From Doris montereyensis (taxonomy: Eukaryota; Mollusca; Gastropoda; Nudibranchia; Dorididae), in contig JAXRKP010000672.1 in the NCBI GenBank assembly GCA_037039925.1, forward strand, positions 152,501-216,500: DNA of 64,000 nt. The letters are read 5' to 3'. How positions within the stretch are numbered: position 1 is the stretch's first letter; each line of letters starts with the position of its first letter. Below the pieces are notes generated by a model, which did not search any database, was not told the DNA's origin, and saw only the letters and a list, made by a program, of their open reading frames with translations. A program made the position numbers and the translations under genes. Positions 46,368 to 64,000 of this stretch are shown here, in pieces.

Positions 46368-47481
46368 GTAAGGCTTTAACAATCATAAAGAAAGGAGAAT
46401 GATGACCCCGAATAAATCTACCTATATAGTAAGAAGACACTAAACACACGATCTGAGGAATGCTGGAGAATAGGAATGATAATTATTAATTAATGATGTT
46501 TCTAGGTCTATGGATGTGTTTTAATTTGAATAGAATAGGTCATAGATATAGATTTAGGTCTACACCTATTGAATAAGATAAGGATATAGCTCTAAATTCT
46601 AAATAGACCGATAGATCTATGTTTTGTGGTTTGTTTGAATAGTTTGATACACAAGAAAACAAGAAATTGACTGTTACTTTTTAGTATCATCTGCTTATAA
46701 GATATTATGTATATTATAAGAAATGTAGTGAAGTTTCGATCATTTATTTCCAAGTCTAACCAAAATGTACTTCGCTCTCACAGCCTGGGCGTTCCTTTCC
46801 CTCTACTTCCCTCTGTTTTAAAGTTCTTTCGGAAGGATTTCGGGTACATCCACTAGACATAACTGAGAAAAAAGTTGGGGTAAAAGGTGAGAAGAGTTGC
46901 TTCTAGTTGCTGCAGTGCGATACTGATTTCGATACTATTGATACTGACCAAAAAGGATCAACTACTCGATAGTTTTGTGAAATACTCGATAGTAACTGAT
47001 ACTGAAATCCATAAAAGTAAAATGAAATAAAAAATAGAAATATTTTTAATTGGCTGAGAGATTTTACCCACTTTCACTAATATACACACTGCTATGTATA
47101 CACATATAACAAAACAAAAATAGAAAAAGAACTTGGGCCTGATATAAAATGCACGATGGTTTTACTTTATAAAGGGATGTTATTCATGATATTTTATTCT
47201 TAGCACTATTATTGTCAGTTTCCTTGTAGTCTTTTGCTGGTTCTTTTTTCCTCAACACTCAATTGCACAGATAAACTGTTCAAGTAATGTTGTGAATATA
47301 TATAAAATTTTGTCGACATTTGCTCATACTATTAACTAAGAATATCTTTCTAAATTTTCCATCATATAAATAACTTTTATAGCTGTTTTGGCTCTGGTTT
47401 ACCTATCACTACATTTAAGACTGAGTTCAGCAAACACGATTCTTTACTCTGCTTTTTATACGTTTACCTTTTATATTGCAG

Positions 47482-61177
<13,696 letters not shown>

Positions 61178-61300
61178 TATTCATAATTTACGGTTAAAAT
61201 TAGCTTAGCTTTTGTTCTGTTCAAATGAATGAGTAAATGAAAGGCTGAGACGATTGGTGAGCATAAAAAAAATAATACCAGTGAAATGTTTCAAGCGATT

Positions 61301-61306
61301 AATAAA
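61301..61306 (+). terminator. Probable poly(A) signal of RRP36
   Basis: AATAAA about 125 nt downstream of the TAG stop. Confidence 0.6.
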
Positions 61307-61603
61307 TGTAAGGAAAAGTACAAATGCATGCAAAAATCTTTAGTAGTAAAATAACGTGAAACTACATGACGCTTACTACATAAATATACATGACTGAATT
61401 GAAAGACTGTGTGAAGGTCTAAAATGATGTATGAATGTTTTAGACTGAAGTTTATGAGCGGATGATTTGATGAAATTCATTTTGGTTGTCTCTTCTAAAT
61501 GTTTGATATTATAGAGCTGTTTGGCCATGTAAAACAACTGGATATTTAATCATTTGAAAGGAGTTTTTGTTGAATCAACTCACTGTGGAAAACATTCATT
61601 ATG

Positions 61604-62635
61604 GGGGGGGGCACCTGGACTGGCGAGTTTCGGACCAAAAGGTTGATTTTCTGTTCTTTGCATATTCGGGTAGAACGATCATTTATCTACAAGTTCATGG
61701 CAGAAGAATGTACATATGACGTATAATCTTTTTTTTTACAAAATATTTTGTAGGCGAGGGTAGGTAAAAACAATGAAAATTTTGACGTAAATTACCCTAA
61801 CACTGACTGAGAAAATGGCAGTAAACACCCGTGTATTGGCGGTTAATCGCCAAATTTGGCAACACATGATTTGACCTCGTTTTGTCAACACCGATATACG
61901 CGTCTCCCATCGCTGTGGGATATAAGTATGTAAACACACGCACAAGCATAGGATATAGAGGGAAAAACTGACCATTTCGACATCTGCTTTCACAACCTAA
62001 GATTTTGAATCCTATTTACATAAGTAACAATGCCAGAGACTGTCGAAAGAATAAGGGGGCTGCTACAACAAAGGAAACCCGTTTAAAGCGTGTTTTTTTT
62101 GGTGTTGTTTTCTGTTGATTTTTTACTTGCATTTTTTCTCGAAAAATGTAGTTTTTCCGCACTAAAATTATATCTCCTCCGCCATTTACTGAACGATTTG
62201 TAATATATTTTGCACACAAGTTCCTCTTGTCAATGTTAATTGAATGACGTCTGTTTTTTTTTATATAGTGTTAACTTTTTGAGAAATTAAAAAAATAAAA
62301 AAAAACGCCATTTTTGTATATTCACGATATATAGTATTTTTTAAAATTCATAAAAAAAAAAACATGTCCAAAACATCGGGAAAAACCCGACGTCACTCTT
62401 AAGATATTAAATGGAAAAGACCATCTGCACAGGTTTTGAGTGATTTTATTCAAAACTAGGCGAGGAGATTGATTTTGAAAATTGAGTCAAAATCCAAGAT
62501 GGCGGCCGTTTCTATGGCAACCAAGGACACTACAAACTTTTCAATGATATAGGATGATTGTATTTTGACAATTACTCATGTAGATGCTAAAAGCAAAAGC
62601 CTAAACTCAAAACTCAGGTGCCCCTCCCTCCCTCC
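61604..62635 (+). repeat. Dispersed ~1-kb repeat, copy B, with inverted ends
   Basis: Collinear with 23485-24410 and more complete. It starts GGGGGCACCTG and ends CAGGTGCCCCTCC, so its termini are inverted repeats of about 13-15 bp. It includes a 70-bp internal piece ('aaaatccaagatggcggccg') that copy A lacks. No transposase frame; most likely a non-autonomous DNA element, superfamily undetermined. Confidence 0.82.
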
Positions 62636-63721
<1,086 letters not shown>

Positions 63722-64000
63722 AGTTTTGATTTGATCTACCCACATCCACAATTAAGGTGACTGGGATTTTGGTAGGATTTTTAATTTTGCCCAGACTGCT
63801 CTGTAAAGAGCCAACGTGCACAGAGCATTATGATCTGCACGCAGGACCTCCTTTTCATTGTCCTTTTTATCATCCGTCTCCGATGGAAATAGGTGTCCAT
63901 CCACTTACCTGGACCAGGAGGTAGTTTTTGCTCAAAATAACTCAAAAAAATATCAACCGTTGGCGGCGCTCAAACCCACTACCGTTTGGTTGAGAGGCCG
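63722..64000 (-). repeat. tRNA-derived SINE, family B, copy 5, cut by the window edge
   Basis: Starts with 'gatttgatctacccacatcc' and contains 'gctctgtaaagagccaacgt', 'atgatctgcacgcaggacct' and 'cttacctggaccaggaggta'. The tRNA-like head runs off at 64000 ('tggttgagaggccg'). Confidence 0.88.

Overview
This is an animal (metazoan) nuclear genome window. It is AT-rich, has GT-AG spliceosomal introns, tRNA-derived SINEs, LINE fragments, cut-and-paste DNA-transposon relics, minisatellites and long CT/AG microsatellites. The three genes are conserved bilaterian single-copy types. Their divergence from human, plus the repeat mix, suggests a lophotrochozoan, most likely a mollusc. That placement is inference; no species can be named from the sequence alone. 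Nothing bacterial, phage-like or CRISPR-like is present.

Three multi-exon genes explain essentially all convincing coding sequence. (1) A kizuna (KIZ) centrosomal protein homologue on the minus strand, 22100 down to 8007, reconstructed as 17 exons in one frame (2133 nt, 710 aa), including a proposed 13-nt microexon. (2) A BABAM2 (BRE) homologue on the plus strand, 27120-41216, 11 exons. It is readable end to end only if one extra C is ignored in each of two C-runs (exons 1 and 7). (3) An RRP36 rRNA-processing homologue on the plus strand, 46.2-61.2 kb, 9 coding exons, fully intact (224 aa). KIZ and BABAM2 are divergent, separated by about 5 kb. BABAM2 and RRP36 are in tandem. The three belong to unrelated processes (centrosome, BRCA1-A/BRISC deubiquitinases, small-subunit processome), so no functional cluster is implied.

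Layout: 1-8 kb is the region downstream of KIZ, with a 45-bp minisatellite (about 985-3215), SINEs and an AG microsatellite. 8-22.1 kb is KIZ, with a 37-bp minisatellite in its last intron and a TA-flanked terminal-inverted-repeat element in another. 22.1-27.1 kb is intergenic, with one copy of a ~0.95-kb dispersed repeat and a second inverted-repeat element. 27.1-41.4 kb is BABAM2, whose introns hold a 5'-inverted RNase-H-bearing LINE (32.3-36.2 kb), a decayed second LINE (38.6-40.7 kb) and a small inverted-repeat element. 41.4-46.2 kb is intergenic with SINEs. 46.2-61.3 kb is RRP36, with an inverted-repeat element, a piggyBac-type TTAA element, SINEs and a 23-bp minisatellite in introns. 61.3-64 kb holds the second copy of the dispersed repeat, a CT microsatellite and a SINE cut by the window edge.

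Most long open frames in the window are artefacts of tandem repeats whose unit is a multiple of three, or of CT dinucleotide runs. The observations most worth checking are the paired C-run frameshifts in BABAM2, the twin-primed LINE, the piggyBac-type TTAA element, the stop-creating competing splice donor in KIZ, and the two-copy ~0.95-kb repeat with inverted ends.
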